A DNA stretch of 64,000 bases, from NCBI GenBank assembly GCA_049511415.1, contig JBEKYC010000014.1, positions 1 to 64,000 on the forward strand, read 5' to 3'. The position numbers and the translations under genes were made by a program. Positions 19,767 through 28,211 of this stretch are shown here, in pieces (the stretch's first letter is position 1; each line of letters begins with the position of its first letter). The DNA comes from Bog-159 sp049511415 (lineage in GTDB: Bacteria > Acidobacteriota > Terriglobia > Bryobacterales > Bryobacteraceae). Under the pieces are notes generated by a model that had not been told where the DNA came from, did no database searches, and saw only the letters and a list, made by a program, of their open reading frames with translations.

Positions 19767-20176
19767 AGGAAACGGCCGGCGCGGAGATCGTCGCCGTGGA
19801 ACCCGGCGTGTATTCGGTCCTGCTGGACGGGCGCAGCTATGAAGCGCGCGTCGAGGATTCCAACGGCAGCGTGATCGTATTCATCGACGGCCACCGCTTC
19901 GCGGTCGAAATCCGCGATCCGCGCCGCCGCTCGCGCGCCACTGGACGGCCCGGCGCGGAAGGACGGCTGGACGTGGTCGCGCCCATGCCCGGCAAGGTCG
20001 TTCGCCTGCTCGTGGCTCAAGGCGACACGGTGGAAGCGGGACAAGGCCTGCTGGTGGTGGAAGCCATGAAGATGCAAAACGAGTTGAAAGCCCCGAAAGG
20101 CGGGCGCGTCACCATCCTCGCCGCACGCCAGGGCGCCACCGTCGCGGCGGGGGAAGTGCTGGCGGTCATTGAGTAG
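19763..20176 (+). CDS. Biotin carboxyl carrier protein
   Basis: 137 residues, starting in the ATGA overlap with the biotin carboxylase stop. The C-terminal 75 residues are a biotinyl domain with the conserved biotinylation site EAMKMQNE, in which the central lysine carries biotin, preceded by APMPGKVVRLLVAQGDTVEAG. The N-terminal 65 residues (GVYSVLLDGRSYEARVE, VFIDGHRFAVEIRDPRRR) are the small beta region found in carriers of propionyl/methylcrotonyl-type carboxylases, and fit that type better than acetyl-CoA AccB. Coupled translation with the carboxylase is likely. Confidence 0.92.
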   Translation: MKETAGAEIVAVEPGVYSVLLDGRSYEARVEDSNGSVIVFIDGHRFAVEIRDPRRRSRATGRPGAEGRLDVVAPMPGKVVRLLVAQGDTVEAGQGLLVVEAMKMQNELKAPKGGRVTILAARQGATVAAGEVLAVIE

Positions 20177-20215
20177 GATCGCCCGGTCTCAATCTACGCA
20201 TCGTATCTTAACAGC

Positions 20216-20470
20216 ATGGTGAGCTGGCAGATTGATTTTGACGAGGACACGGACAGAATTCTCGCCGAATTGGCTCTCCAGTACCAGGACGATATTGGCA
20301 AGGCTCTCGCCGACCTTGTCCATGCGCATGTCGGCCTCGAAGCGTATGTTGAATCGTGCGAGGGAGGTCAACAATATGCCCTCCGCACTCAGGCCCAGCG
20401 ATCCGAGCGGGAGTTCCGTGAGGGCCGTTTCATTACATGGGACGATCTCAAGCGCCGTAACGGCCTGTGA
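20216..20470 (+). CDS. Small antitoxin-like protein of a type II toxin-antitoxin pair
   Basis: 84 residues. The N-terminal part is acidic and helical (DEDTDRILAELALQYQDDIGK) and the tail is a basic SEREFREGRFITWDDLKRRN, which is the typical toxin-wrapping end of short antitoxins paired with RelE/ParE toxins. The stop overlaps a GTG start of a toxin-like frame at 20467. The protein would neutralise the toxin and bind its own promoter. Because the partner appears shortened, the pair may be inactive. The family call comes from the tail and the gene arrangement. Confidence 0.6.
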   Translation: MVSWQIDFDEDTDRILAELALQYQDDIGKALADLVHAHVGLEAYVESCEGGQQYALRTQAQRSEREFREGRFITWDDLKRRNGL

Positions 20471-20631
20471 CAGTTTTCTTCGCGGAAGGCGTATCGCAGA
20501 TTTTCGACGAACTCCCTGAAAATGCCAAGCGCAGCGCCGCCCGCTCCCTGGACCTGCTTGCCAAACATCCCCGCATGTACTGGGTTACCAGCACTGAAAT
20601 CGGTAATCCGGCGGCGATGCGTTTAGCCTGA
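20467..20631 (+). pseudogene. Shortened RelE/ParE-like toxin, probably with an internal deletion
   Basis: A 54-residue frame starts at a GTG inside the GTGA overlap with the antitoxin stop. The first 38 residues (FAEGVSQIFDELPENAKRSA, then AARSLDLLAKHPRMY) match the N-terminal half of RelE/ParE-type toxins, which are normally about 90-100 residues. The last 15 (VTSTEIGNPAAMRLA) resemble the extreme C-terminus of such toxins (TEI....P..MR.A). The middle strands with the basic, active-site residues are absent. I infer an internal deletion of about 20-40 codons. It could also be a small regulatory peptide. Confidence 0.5.
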
Positions 20632-20784
20632 TGATTTCCGCGCCACGCCGCCGGTCGGAGGCTTGGGCCCGCCGCGGTGTCACCGAGTGGGCCGCGAGGC
20701 TGGCGTCAGCGCGGGCGAACGGCGAGCGTCTTCAAAAACTGCACGAACGAAGCGCAACTGATTGATAAACCATGGCTTACGGCC

Positions 20785-20976
20785 TCAAGGGGCGTCCCGC
20801 GCGACGCGGAAGCCGATGTGGCCGGTGGACGTGTCCGGCTCCGTTCCGGTGCGCGCGGCGTTGCGGTAGCGACGGCAGCAGGATTCGTGACAGAGGTAGG
20901 AGCCACTCTTCATGACGCGCGTGCTTCCGGCGGGCGGCCCCGCCAGTATCGCGCCAAATCCGGGTAAGTGGAAAAT
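20785..20976 (-). pseudogene. Remnant of a formylglycine-generating enzyme (SUMF1-type) C-terminus
   Basis: Between two stops on the minus strand a 64-residue frame reads, near its end, STRVMKSGSYLCHESCCRRY, then RNAARTGTEPDTSTGHIGFR and VARDAP. This is the C-terminal signature of formylglycine-generating enzymes: RV..GSY.CH.S.C.RYR.AAR..........GFR. Both active-site cysteine positions (CHESCC, spacing five) are still present. No start codon or upstream body of the roughly 300-residue enzyme exists; a stop lies 12 codons before the motif. It is a 5'-truncated relic. The break is near a GGTAAGTGG sequence that recurs 48 bases away (20963 and 21011). Confidence 0.75.
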
Positions 20977-21154
20977 TTACTGCCAACTATCAATAGTGTT
21001 AGTCCGCGCCGGTAAGTGGGACCAGGACACCGACTACGCCGTGTGATCGGCGACGCAAGACAGCGCAGCGCGGCGCACTCGCCGATCGACGGAACAGCAC
21101 CGAACTGGCACGCTGCGCCCGCGGTCTGCGCCACCCGCGCGATAATAGGGTTTC

Positions 21155-21916
21155 ATGCCCACCGAGACCGTCTGCCCCGAATGCGGCGGCAGCGGATGGA
21201 AAATCGTCGAGCGCGCCGACATATCCGGCGCCGAACGCTGCACCTGCGCCTTCGGCGAGCGCGCCCGCGGTCTGGAGGAAAGCGCCGCCATCCCGCCCCT
21301 CTATCGCAACGCCGCCTTCGATAACTTCGTGCTGCCGCCCAACAACCCCATCGCACATCGCGAATTGGCCAACGTCCTGCTCACCGTCAAGTCCTTCGCC
21401 CGCGAGTTTCCCACCGGCAAGCAACCCGGTCTGCTGTTGGTCGGCGAGCCGGGCACCGGGAAAACCCACCTCGCGGTGGCCGCGCTGCGGATCCTGATCT
21501 CCCGCGGCTTCGAAGGCCTGTTCTTCGATTATCAGAATCTGCTCGACCGCATACGCTCGGGGTACGATCCCGCCTCCGGGTCGGCCGACCGCGAGGCTTT
21601 CCGCTTCGCCTTGGACGCCGGCGTGCTACTGCTCGACGACCTGGGCGCGCACCGCGTCACCGAATGGGTCGAGGACACCGTCACCAGCATCATCACCTGG
21701 CGCTGCAACAACCGCAAGCCGCTGATCGCCACCACGAACCTGCCCGATCCGGACGCCGGCAGCCTCATGGTCGAGCGCTCCACCGTGCTGGGCAAGCCGG
21801 ACTATAAAACTTCTTTGGCCGACCGTATCGGTCCGCGGGCCCGCTCGCGTCTATTTGAGATGTGCAAGGTCGTGCGCATGCCCTTGGTCGAGGATTACCG
21901 GTTACGCAGGTTTTGA
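21155..21916 (+). CDS. DnaC/IstB-like AAA+ ATPase with N-terminal zinc finger
   Basis: 253 residues. The N-terminus has a four-cysteine zinc-ribbon-like motif (CPECGGSGWK ... CTC). The AAA+ core follows, with Walker A GEPGTGKTH at about 95-103, Walker B VLLLDDLGAH at about 163-172, and sensor 1 ATTNL. This is the architecture of primosomal helicase loaders (DnaC/DnaI-like) that load the replicative helicase. It is not beside an IstA transposase, which argues against an IS21 IstB. The ATG at 21155 is the first start in the frame. It overlaps the next gene by one base (TGATG), so the two are probably translated together although their functions look unrelated. Confidence 0.85.
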   Translation: MPTETVCPECGGSGWKIVERADISGAERCTCAFGERARGLEESAAIPPLYRNAAFDNFVLPPNNPIAHRELANVLLTVKSFAREFPTGKQPGLLLVGEPGTGKTHLAVAALRILISRGFEGLFFDYQNLLDRIRSGYDPASGSADREAFRFALDAGVLLLDDLGAHRVTEWVEDTVTSIITWRCNNRKPLIATTNLPDPDAGSLMVERSTVLGKPDYKTSLADRIGPRARSRLFEMCKVVRMPLVEDYRLRRF

Positions 21917-24216
21917 TGCGCCTGCTTTTGCTACTGCTGGCAGCCCCGGCATTCGCGGTTCCCGCGCCGCCGGTCCCCGAACCTTCCGGTCCCGCCGAAT
22001 TCGTGCAAGCCGTCGATTTCCCCTACTATCTTTATCCCCGGCAGCTTTGGGAGCGCGAACTGGTCTGGCTCAAGAACCTGGGCATCGGCGCCGTGGCGTT
22101 TTCCATCCCCGCGAACTGGCACCAGCCCGATGGCGGCGATTGCGACTTTACCGGCGCCACCAGCCCCCGGCGCGATCTGGTGGGCTTCATCCGCCTGTTG
22201 CGCCGCCTGGAAATGCGCGCCTGGATCCGCCCGGTGCCGCTCGTTAAGGATTGGCCGCGCGCCCTGCCCGATAGGCCCACCACCGCCTTCGTCGAGCAGT
22301 TGAACAATCTGCTCGCGCCGCAAACCGAAAAGCACGGCGGCCCGATAGCGTTCCTGGAGGGCAAAATCGGCGCGCTGGATGTCCCGCCGCCGCCCATGCC
22401 CGTGACTATCGTTTCCGCGCTCGATCCCGCCGCCATGGCGCATAGTCGCCGGGCTTGGGTCGCGCGCGGCGCCTTGCTGTGGGAAGACGTGGAGGATGCC
22501 TTGTATCCGGTGGGCTGGGAGCGGCCCGGCCAGCCACTCTATCGGGCGGGCGCGGTCTCGCTCGACGGCGAAGAGCGGCCCAGCGTAGCGGCGTTGCGGC
22601 GCAGCGCGGCCCTCATGCGCCACTGGGCCCCGCTGCTGGCTTCCATGCGTCCCGAGCGCACCCACCCGGTGCACTTGCCGGGCAAGAAGTTCCCGCCGGG
22701 AATTACCGCGGTCGAAATCGTTTCCCGCACGCCCGGGACGGCGTCCGCCTTGAGCATCGCCAACGACAGCCGCCAGCCGTTTCAGAATACCGTGCGCGTC
22801 TGGGACCCGTTCGGCAAGCGATCCATCGACTTTGAGAATGTTCATCTGGCGCCGCATGAAACCGCCTGGCTGCCCTTCAATGTGTCTCTCGGCGGCGGCG
22901 GGCTGTGCCAGGAATGCAGCGAGTTTTCCAACGCCGAGCATGTGGTCTACGCCACGGCCGAACTGCAGGACATCGAATTCGAAAATGGCACGCTGGCCAT
23001 GGAATTCGCCGCGCCGCAGCCCTCGGAAGCCGTCCTGCAACTCGCCCGCAAACCCAGCGGTCCCTATATCGCGGCCGGCCACCCGGCGGACTTCGATTTC
23101 GATGAGAAGACCCTGCGCGCGAAACTCAAAATCCCGCAGGGAAAAGGACCCGCCAGCCTGGTGCGCGTGGCCCTGGCCATCGAGCCGCCCGAGCACTCCG
23201 CGTTCTTTGAGGAAGCCAAGCGGTTGATTATCGGCCAGCAGAATCTCATCGCGACGTCTTACTCCTCGGCCGATCTGGCCGGCCGTTCCCGGCTGCGCCT
23301 GCCGGATGGCTTCACGGCCCAGCCCACGCGCAAGTCCGATCTCGAAATCGATTATGCCGTGGATGTGCCGCCCGCAGCCTTGCATGGCGATTTTGCCAAT
23401 TTAGCCATCGAGGCCGATGGCGTGCCGCTCGGGCGCGCGCGCCTGCAAATGTTCCGGCCCGCGTCGGTGCACTTCCGCGACGCCATCCGGCTGCACTATG
23501 GATCATCCGCGAGCTTGGTCGTCGAGCCGGCCATCATTCCCATCGATGCGCCGTCGGGCCGCACGGTGGATGTTACCGTACGCAACAACGCGCCCGAGAT
23601 TCGCAGCTACACCATCGCGCCCTCGGGCGACGGCTTTCAGTTTCTGCCGCCCAAATCCGATATCAGCTTCGCGGCCGCCATGGATCGCGTGCCGCAGTTC
23701 CGCGTATTCCCGGAGAATGCCGGCGCCGGCCTCCACGATTGGAATTTGCAATTCTCCGGAGATACCAAGTTGGACGTCGCGGCGCGATTTCTGGTGATCC
23801 CGCGCGGCCGGACGGTGGCCTGGTCGGCCGACCTGGATGGCGACGGGTCGCCCGAATGGGTGCTCGAGAATCAAAAAGTGCGCGCCGTGTTTTCCGCCCA
23901 GGATGGCGGCCGCTGGCTCGAGTTTGTATGGAAGAACGCAGCGCCGTATGGCCTGAATGTGCTGCCGGAAAACGGATCGCTCGCGGGCGCCGGACCCGTC
24001 GAAGTAAAAACCGGCGATGGCGTCCTCGAATTCACGGGTAAGGGTTGGAAGCGCACGGTGCGTCTGGCGGGATCGGGCGCCGAACTGAGCGTGGAACAAA
24101 CCACCCCGCTGCCCGCCGAGACGCTCGGTTCGGGCAAGCATAACGAGATCGCGCTCGATGTCGCTCGCCCGTCCGCCACGCACGCCGTGTACACCCTGCG
24201 CGCGCCCGAACGATAA
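21916..24216 (+). CDS. Secreted glycoside-hydrolase-like protein (GH35/42-type N-domain)
   Basis: 766 residues from the ATG overlapping the upstream stop; it gives a signal peptide (LLLLLLAAPAFA). The start of the mature part, FPYYLYPRQLWERELVWLKN followed by LGIGAVAFSIPANWHQP, resembles the first TIM-barrel strand and helix of GH35/GH42-type beta-galactosidases, and RRLEMRAWIRPVP is in the place of the second strand. The expected catalytic glutamates are not obvious. The C-terminal 450 residues are beta-rich with no motif I recognise. It may be an inactive or highly divergent glycosidase of the cell envelope. Confidence 0.6.
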   Translation: MRLLLLLLAAPAFAVPAPPVPEPSGPAEFVQAVDFPYYLYPRQLWERELVWLKNLGIGAVAFSIPANWHQPDGGDCDFTGATSPRRDLVGFIRLLRRLEMRAWIRPVPLVKDWPRALPDRPTTAFVEQLNNLLAPQTEKHGGPIAFLEGKIGALDVPPPPMPVTIVSALDPAAMAHSRRAWVARGALLWEDVEDALYPVGWERPGQPLYRAGAVSLDGEERPSVAALRRSAALMRHWAPLLASMRPERTHPVHLPGKKFPPGITAVEIVSRTPGTASALSIANDSRQPFQNTVRVWDPFGKRSIDFENVHLAPHETAWLPFNVSLGGGGLCQECSEFSNAEHVVYATAELQDIEFENGTLAMEFAAPQPSEAVLQLARKPSGPYIAAGHPADFDFDEKTLRAKLKIPQGKGPASLVRVALAIEPPEHSAFFEEAKRLIIGQQNLIATSYSSADLAGRSRLRLPDGFTAQPTRKSDLEIDYAVDVPPAALHGDFANLAIEADGVPLGRARLQMFRPASVHFRDAIRLHYGSSASLVVEPAIIPIDAPSGRTVDVTVRNNAPEIRSYTIAPSGDGFQFLPPKSDISFAAAMDRVPQFRVFPENAGAGLHDWNLQFSGDTKLDVAARFLVIPRGRTVAWSADLDGDGSPEWVLENQKVRAVFSAQDGGRWLEFVWKNAAPYGLNVLPENGSLAGAGPVEVKTGDGVLEFTGKGWKRTVRLAGSGAELSVEQTTPLPAETLGSGKHNEIALDVARPSATHAVYTLRAPER

Positions 24217-24267
24217 ACGGGCCGCCCCCGGCCCCCGCCACCGCCCCAAAGGAGTAGAATTGATCCA

Positions 24268-25874
24268 ATGCTACGACGCTGCACTAGGCTGCTCCTATGC
24301 CTCGCTGTCTCTTTCGCTGCCCTGGGATACGCACAAACCCAGACCCAGGCGCCCAACCAGGATCAACCCGCCGCGAGTGAAGTCGCGTTTCACGATACTC
24401 CCGCTACTTTCCGCACCAAAGTCAACCTGGTGCTCGTGCCGGTGATAGTGCGCGACAAGGACGGTCACGCGGTGGGAAACCTGCATAAAGAGGATTTCCA
24501 GGTTTTTGATCGTGGCAAAGCCCAGGCGATATCCAGCTTCAACGTCGAGACGATCGAGGGCCAAAAGGCGGAAACCGCCAAAGCACCCGTAGCCGCCGCG
24601 CTGCCTGGCGCCGAAGAGCCCCCCCCGCCCAACCCGGCCAACATGCCGAACCGCTAGACGACCGCGCTAAGCTGCGTGAGGGCTTGCTTAAACTGACCGC
24701 CACCCCCATCGCGCGCCCCTCCACCCAATTGTGCCCGGACATTACCTATTACCAGGCGGATTTGATTCAGGAGAAGAACGATCCGCAGGCTCTGCTGGCG
24801 GCCGTACAGGACACCATCGTCTGCATGGCCCTCGACCCGACCGATCCGAGCACCACATCCATCGCCACCAGCATGGCCCGGGCCACCTCGTCGCAGGTAT
24901 GGAATGCCGGCGAGGCCGAGAGCCGCTATGCCATCAACGCGCTCCGGGATGCCGTGCGCCGGCTCTCCGTCGCGCCGGGGCAGCGCAGCATCATCCTGGT
25001 ATCTCCCGGATTCCTCACCCTCGCGCAGTTTCAATCCGAAAAGCAGGAAATGATCGATCATGCCATACGCTCCAACATCATGATCAGTTCACTCAATGCG
25101 CGCGGTCTATACGTTGTGATTCCGGGTGGGGATGTCACCCGGCCCATGCAGAGTGCGATCGGCAGCACCATGAAATCTCAATACGACAGCGCCAGCGCCC
25201 TGGCCGAGGACGATGTTCTCGCCGAAATCTCCTTCGGCACCGGCGGCGTCTTCTTTCACAACAATAACGACCTGCTGGACGGATTCAAGCGCGTCGCGGC
25301 GCGCCCGGAGTATATCTACGTCCTGGGCTTTTCGCCGGAAAATCTTAAGCTGGATGGGCGCTTCCACGCCTTAAAAATCACCGTCAATGCCAAGAAGCTG
25401 GACCTCCAGGCCCGCCGCGGTTATTTCGCGCCGCAACATTTGACGGACCCCGCGGAAACCGCCAAACAGGAGATCCAGGACGCCATGTTCTCGCGCGAGG
25501 AGTTGCGTGACATTCCCCTGCAATTGCACACGCAGTTCTTCAAAGCCGGCCAGGACGACGCCAAACTTGCCGTGTTGGCGCATGTGGACGTGCGCGGCCT
25601 GCACTTTCGCAAAGATAATGGACGGAACGCGGACAACCTGGTAGTGGCCTCCGGAATTTTCGACCGCAACGGCAACCTGGTCACCGGTAATCAGAAAACC
25701 GTCGAGATGCACTTGAAGGATCAGACCCTGGAGGGCCGCCTGAGATCCGGCATCACCGTCAAAACCAGCTTTGACGTCAAGCCTGGAAGTTACGTGATCC
25801 GGCTGGTGGTCCGGGACTCCGAAGGTGAACTTATGGCAGCCGCCAACGGCGCTGTCGATATTCCGATGAATTGA
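24268..25874 (+). pseudogene. VWFA-related acidobacterial (TIGR03436) gene broken by an internal deletion and frameshift
   Basis: The gene is split into two frames. Frame one (24268-24657) has a signal peptide and the family opening (FRTKVNLVLVPVIVRDKDGH, LHKEDFQVFDRGK), then stops just after NPANMPNR. Frame two resumes at once with LDDRAKLREGLLKLTATPIA and continues intact to 25874 through ILVSPGFL, YIYVLGFSPENL and the C-terminal beta domain. In intact relatives these two points are about 55-65 residues apart and span the first VWA strand with its metal-site motif. I infer that segment was deleted and the frame lost. The next gene is an intact relative; the stop of this one lies 5 bases before it. 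Confidence 0.75.
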
Positions 25875-25879
25875 GGCTA

Positions 25880-28195
25880 ATGATGCGGCATCGAGGCTTT
25901 TTACTTCTGGCAATGGCGCTGGGCGCCGCGGGCATTATCGGGCTCGCCCAGGACGCTCCTCAGGCGCCCGGCTCGCTTCCAGTGATTAAGACGGAAACGC
26001 GCGTGGTGTTGGTCGACGCCGTCGTGACCGACAAGAAGGATAACTATATCCGCGATCTGGAGCAAAAGAATTTTAAGATTTGGGAAGACAGCAAGGAACA
26101 AACCATCACCAGTTTCGCGTTCGAAGCCGATCCGAATTCGCCCAACGCTTCGCAGAAACATTACATGGTCCTGCTGTTTGACAACAGCACCATGGACACG
26201 GGCGACCAGATGCGCGCGCGCCAGGCGGCCACGAAGTTTATCGAGGCCAATGCCGGCCCCAACCGCTTGATGGCGGTCCTCAATTACGCCGGCAGCATCA
26301 GCGTGGCCCAGAATTTTACGGCGGATGCCAACCGTTTGAAGCAGGTGGTGAGCGGCGTCAAATTCTCGCCCGTCTCGCCCAACGAACCGGTGGAACTGGC
26401 TTCCACCAGCATGCCTTCCGGCATACCCAATCTGGGCCGGGCGGAAGCCGCGTTTGGGGTTTGGGACGAACTGCTGGCCCTGCGCAGCATGGCCAAACTG
26501 CTGGCGCCCATACAGGGGCGCAAGATGGTCATCATGCTGACCTCGGGCTTCGTCGTGCGCCCCGAGAACATGTCCGAGCTGACGGCGGCCATCTCCGAGT
26601 GCAATAGGGCCAACGTCGCGATTTATCCCATCGATGTGCGCGGATTGGCGACCGGCCTGAGCACGGCGCCCATCGGCGCCCCGGGCGCCGGGGGCCCTCC
26701 GGGGCCGCCGGGCGCCAGCCTCGTGAATCCATCGCGGCCTTCGGGGTTTAGCTTGATACCGGTTTCTTTCGGCGGCTCCGGCAGTATGTCCAACTCTTTC
26801 TTCCAGCATGGTGGCGGAGGCACGGGCGGTGGTGGAACGGGAGGCGGCGGCACGGGCACAGGTGGCGGGGGCGGCCGCGGCGGTGGCACCGGTGGACCGG
26901 GCGGCACCGGCAGCGGTGGCGGCAAGAGCGGCAGCGGCAGTAGTGGTTCGGGCGGTAAAGGAAGCGGCGGCGGCAGCCCCAGTACGGGGAACGGCAACAC
27001 CTTGAACCCCAATACAGTCAATCCGTACAACCAATCTCGCATGCTGATTCCGCCGCTGCTGAGTAGCGTCTCGGACAATCAACAAGTGCTGTTCGCGCTG
27101 GCATCCGGCACCGGCGGCTTCGTCATCGTCAATACCAACGACCTTCTGGGCGGCCTTGAGAAAATCGGCAAGGAGCAGGATCAGTTTTACCTGCTGGGCT
27201 ATACGCCGCCCGAATCGGAGGAAGGCAGTTGCCATTTCCTCAAAGTCAAAGTGGATCGTCCCGGCCTCACCGTGCGCTTCCGCAATGGCTATTGCAACGT
27301 AAAGCCTGTGGACGTGCTCGCTGGAAACCCGGTGGAGAAGGATCTGGAAAACCGCGTCGCCGGCTCCGCTCCCGGTGTGGCGGGAGCGGCCATGTCGGCG
27401 CCTTTCTTTTTCACGGCGGCCAATACCGCCCGCGTGGACGTGGCGCTGGATATTCCGGCCGAGGCCATTAAGTTCGAGAAGAACCATGGCAAATTCCATG
27501 CGGATCTGAACATCCTGGCGATTGCCTACCGCCCGGATGGCAGCGTGGCGGCGCGTTTCAGCGACACCAAGAAGATCGAAGTGGAAAATAAGAAGGATTT
27601 GCAGGCCTTCAACGAGCATCCCTATCATTACGACAGCCAGTTCGACATCGCTTCCGGCCAGTACACGCTGAAAGCCGCGTTCGGAACCGGCGGTTCCAAC
27701 TTCGGCAAGGTGGAGGCGCCGCTCAGCATCGACCCTTACGACAGCAAGCAATTCGGCCTGAGCTCGCTGGTTCTCTCCAAGGACATTCATCGCGCCACGG
27801 ATGTCGGTTCGGATCTGGATGAAGTTCTGCTGGAAGGCCGCACGCCTTTGATTGCGTCGGGGTTCCAGTTCACGCCCGCGGCCGTGTATCGCTTCAAGAC
27901 CACGGAACACCCGGCCTTGTATGCCGAGATATACGATCCGCACATGACCGGCCAGACGGCCCCGGTGGTTGGCGTGCAGTTACGCGTGCTCGACCGCAAG
28001 ACACAAGAAGTGAAAGTGGATTCGGGACTAGGCAGCGCCACCGCCGCGATTCGCAAGGGCAGTCCCGTGATCCCCCTGGGCCTCAAGCTGCCGGTAGACA
28101 AGCTGAGCCCCGGCGGCTATCGCGTGGAAGTCAAGGCGGTCGACTCCATGGGCGGCTCGAAGACACGCACGGTTGACTTCGATGTAGAGCAGTGA
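25880..28195 (+). CDS. VWFA-related acidobacterial protein (TIGR03436) with a glycine-rich insert
   Basis: About 771 residues. The frame opens at a TTG at 25871, but ATGs at 25880 and 25883 follow GAGG and lead into the signal peptide (FLLLAMALGAAGIIGLAQ). Then come the family's N-terminal region (VVLVDAVVTDKKDNYIRDLE), a VWA domain with a DxSxx-type metal site (LLFDNSTMDTG), and the late VWA strand YPIDVRGL. A low-complexity block of G, S and T (about residues 315-375) interrupts the usual layout before FALASGTGGFVI and FYLLGYTPPE. The last 250 residues are beta-rich. The product is exported; VWA domains usually bind protein ligands. Function unknown. Confidence 0.8.
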   Translation: MMRHRGFLLLAMALGAAGIIGLAQDAPQAPGSLPVIKTETRVVLVDAVVTDKKDNYIRDLEQKNFKIWEDSKEQTITSFAFEADPNSPNASQKHYMVLLFDNSTMDTGDQMRARQAATKFIEANAGPNRLMAVLNYAGSISVAQNFTADANRLKQVVSGVKFSPVSPNEPVELASTSMPSGIPNLGRAEAAFGVWDELLALRSMAKLLAPIQGRKMVIMLTSGFVVRPENMSELTAAISECNRANVAIYPIDVRGLATGLSTAPIGAPGAGGPPGPPGASLVNPSRPSGFSLIPVSFGGSGSMSNSFFQHGGGGTGGGGTGGGGTGTGGGGGRGGGTGGPGGTGSGGGKSGSGSSGSGGKGSGGGSPSTGNGNTLNPNTVNPYNQSRMLIPPLLSSVSDNQQVLFALASGTGGFVIVNTNDLLGGLEKIGKEQDQFYLLGYTPPESEEGSCHFLKVKVDRPGLTVRFRNGYCNVKPVDVLAGNPVEKDLENRVAGSAPGVAGAAMSAPFFFTAANTARVDVALDIPAEAIKFEKNHGKFHADLNILAIAYRPDGSVAARFSDTKKIEVENKKDLQAFNEHPYHYDSQFDIASGQYTLKAAFGTGGSNFGKVEAPLSIDPYDSKQFGLSSLVLSKDIHRATDVGSDLDEVLLEGRTPLIASGFQFTPAAVYRFKTTEHPALYAEIYDPHMTGQTAPVVGVQLRVLDRKTQEVKVDSGLGSATAAIRKGSPVIPLGLKLPVDKLSPGGYRVEVKAVDSMGGSKTRTVDFDVEQ

Positions 28196-28211
28196 GGGCC
28201 GCCCGGCCTCA
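28193..28211. terminator. Possible bidirectional terminator between convergent genes
   Basis: TGAGGGCC at 28193-28200 can pair with GGCCTCA at 28205-28211 with one bulged base and a GCCC loop. ATTT follows on the plus strand. It overlaps both stop codons of the convergent genes ending at 28195 and 28209. The stem is short and the T-run poor, so this is only a candidate. Confidence 0.35.

Noticed and set aside
21155..21916. IS21 IstB helper ATPase
   Set aside because: No IstA transposase or terminal repeats are present, and the N-terminal zinc ribbon fits helicase-loader-like proteins better.
21931..23385. A 484-residue minus-strand frame opposite the glycosidase-like gene
   Set aside because: Antisense shadow: no ribosome binding site, no known motif, and the plus-strand gene has a signal peptide and translational coupling.
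25901..27943. A 680-residue open frame on the minus strand opposite the VWFA gene
   Set aside because: It is the antisense shadow of a gene with a signal peptide and a metal-site motif. The frame is rich in R, H, A and G with no motif, as expected for the complement of GC-rich coding DNA.
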